The translations under genes and the position numbers were made by a program. 24,997 bases of DNA from Collinsella sp. (GTDB taxonomy: Bacteria; Actinomycetota; Coriobacteriia; Coriobacteriales; Coriobacteriaceae), in the NCBI GenBank assembly GCA_014871665.1, contig WGSL01000025.1, positions 1-24,997 on the forward strand, given 5' to 3'. The stretch's first letter is position 1. Each line of letters begins with the position of its first letter. Shown piece by piece: positions 23,866 to 24,997 of the stretch. Under the pieces are notes generated by a model. The model was not told where the DNA came from, searched no databases, and worked only from the letters and a program-made list of their open reading frames with translations.

Positions 23866-24897
23866 ATGGCCATGGAATTCAAACGCAAGTTGCCGATCCC
23901 CATGGAGATCCGCGAGGAAATGCCGCTTTCTGCCGAGCTTACCGCTAAGAAGCAGGCATTTGACGCCGAGGTCGCCAAAGTCTTTACCGGCGAGGACGCA
24001 CGCAAGGTGCTCATCATCGGCCCGTGCTCTGCCGACCGCGAGGACTCGGTGCTTGAGTACATGAACCGACTGGCCAAGGTCGCCGAAGAGGTCAAGGACA
24101 AGCTCATCATCATTCCGCGTGTCTACACCAACAAGCCGCGCACCAAGGGCACCGGCTACAAGGGTCTGCTGCACAACCCCGATCCCGAGGCGCCCGATGA
24201 CCTGCTCGAAGGCGTCAAGGCCATCCGCCACATGCACCTGCGCGTCATCGAGGAGACTGGCTTCTTTACCGCCGACGAGATGCTCTACCCCTCCAACTAT
24301 CAGTACCTCGTTGACCTGCTGAGCTATGTTGCCGTGGGCGCACGCTCGGTCGAAAACCAGGAGCATCGCCTGGTGTCGAGCGGCATCTCGGTGCCCGTCG
24401 GCATGAAAAACCCCACCGCCGGTTCCACCACCGTCATGCTTAACTCCATTTACGCCGCACAGGCGCACCAGAGCTTTATCTTCCGTAACTGGGAAGTCGA
24501 TTGCGATGGCAATCCGCTCGCACACGCCGTCATGCGTGGCTACATCGGCCTCGATGGGCGCACCTACCCCAACTACCACTACGAGCACCTCGAGCGCCTG
24601 GCCGAGCGCTATACCGAGCACGCCGGCTACGCCAATCCGGCGGCGGTCATCGACTGCAACCATGACAACTCGGGCAAGCGACCGCTTGAGCAGTATCGCA
24701 TTTGCAAGGAGGTGCTCGATAGCTGCCGCCGCAACGAGTCCATCTCCAAGCTGGTCAAGGGCTTTATGATCGAGTCCTACCTGGAGGATGGCAACCAGCC
24801 GGTCGACGGCGGCGTCTTTGGCAAGTCGATCACCGACCCGTGCCTGGGCTGGGAAAAGACCGACTACCTCATCCACGAGATCGCAGAGCGGGTTTAG
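23866..24897 (+). CDS. 3-deoxy-7-phosphoheptulonate (DAHP) synthase, AroFGH type
   Basis: Condenses phosphoenolpyruvate and erythrose-4-phosphate in the first step of the shikimate pathway to aromatic amino acids; metal-dependent and cytoplasmic. The 343-residue protein is of the class I alpha (AroF/AroG/AroH) type. Visible motifs are IIGPCSADRED at about 49-59, RVYTNKPRTKGTGYKGL, GARSVENQEHR, PVGMKNPTAGS and the late DCNHDNSGKRP. The usual length is about 350. The ATG at 23866 follows AGGAGG by 5 nt; a second ATG two codons later is less likely. There is no fused chorismate mutase. Which aromatic amino acid inhibits it cannot be told by eye, so aroF, aroG and aroH are not distinguished. Transcribed alone. 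Confidence 0.93.
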   Translation: MAMEFKRKLPIPMEIREEMPLSAELTAKKQAFDAEVAKVFTGEDARKVLIIGPCSADREDSVLEYMNRLAKVAEEVKDKLIIIPRVYTNKPRTKGTGYKGLLHNPDPEAPDDLLEGVKAIRHMHLRVIEETGFFTADEMLYPSNYQYLVDLLSYVAVGARSVENQEHRLVSSGISVPVGMKNPTAGSTTVMLNSIYAAQAHQSFIFRNWEVDCDGNPLAHAVMRGYIGLDGRTYPNYHYEHLERLAERYTEHAGYANPAAVIDCNHDNSGKRPLEQYRICKEVLDSCRRNESISKLVKGFMIESYLEDGNQPVDGGVFGKSITDPCLGWEKTDYLIHEIAERV

Positions 24898-24898
24898 A

Positions 24899-24926
24899 GT
24901 TACGGCGTTTTACCAAACGCCGTAAC
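24899..24926 (+). terminator. Hairpin after the DAHP synthase gene
   Basis: GTTACGGCGTTT/AAACGCCGTAAC form a perfect 12-bp stem with the loop TACC, starting 1 nt after the stop codon. There is no T-tract after it, so it may stabilise the mRNA end or act with other factors. Confidence 0.65.
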
Positions 24927-24997
24927 CGGTTGACGCTGCAAGCCCGCCAGAGCGGCAATCTGCCTTTCAACTTCGGCGGCATGACCAGAAGGTCAAT
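24927..24997. other. Window end, no gene assigned
   Basis: Seventy-one bases with no supportable gene. A leftward open frame of about 30 codons looks codon-like but is closed by TGA at 24994-24996 and has no start. Confidence 0.3.

Overview
The window is GC-rich, mostly coding, and about three quarters of it is transcribed leftward. The gene set suggests a fermentative anaerobe of the Coriobacteriia, most likely Collinsella or a close relative. The evidence is pyruvate formate-lyase with its activase, sugar import by a PTS rather than respiration genes, actinobacterial base composition and short intergenic hairpins of several types. The genus is an inference from gene content and style, not from a marker gene.

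Layout, left to right. 40-921 is homoserine kinase (+), followed by a 125-bp highly structured intergenic element. 1204-2551 (-) is a two-gene cassette resembling a toxin-antitoxin pair: a DUF3990/ADP-ribosyltransferase-like protein and an XRE-type partner, behind a 20-bp perfect inverted repeat. 2645-5250 (-) holds engB, mtnN and a membrane-anchored beta-lactamase-fold serine hydrolase. 5251-5549 has no gene but carries two hairpin elements. 5550-7397 (-) holds the pyruvate formate-lyase activase and a DegV-family lipid-binding protein.

7673-13291 (-) is a sucrose/fructoside utilisation locus: a LacI-family regulator, an atypical GH32 enzyme, a PTS EIIBC permease and a classical GH32 beta-fructosidase, with LacI-type operators at several points. 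13445-13567 is a second copy of the structured element, inverted relative to the first. 13595-15983 (-) is pyruvate formate-lyase split into two genes: a 683-residue core with the active-site cysteines, and a separate 83-residue glycyl-radical domain, with two hairpins between them. 16450-18327 (-) holds a KdgT-family permease and a short-chain dehydrogenase.

18618-23286 (+) is a MarR regulator translationally coupled to a heterodimeric ABC exporter. Its first half-transporter has a large extracytoplasmic insertion. The gene-free stretch 23287-23865 contains a strong terminator, a 238-bp MITE-like element with 35-bp terminal inverted repeats, another loop-conserved hairpin and the promoter of the last gene, a DAHP synthase (23866-24897, +).

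The most unusual content is non-coding. Two families of structured DNA/RNA elements keep their loop or junction sequences between copies while their stem sequences differ completely. One is a 125-bp element at 943-1067 and 13445-13567. The other is a small hairpin with a 13-nt loop at 5473-5505 and 23728-23766. The split pyruvate formate-lyase is the most interesting coding observation. The fermentation genes (pflA, pflB, glycyl-radical subunit) and the fructoside operon may share catabolite control, because both regions carry operators centred on AACGTT.
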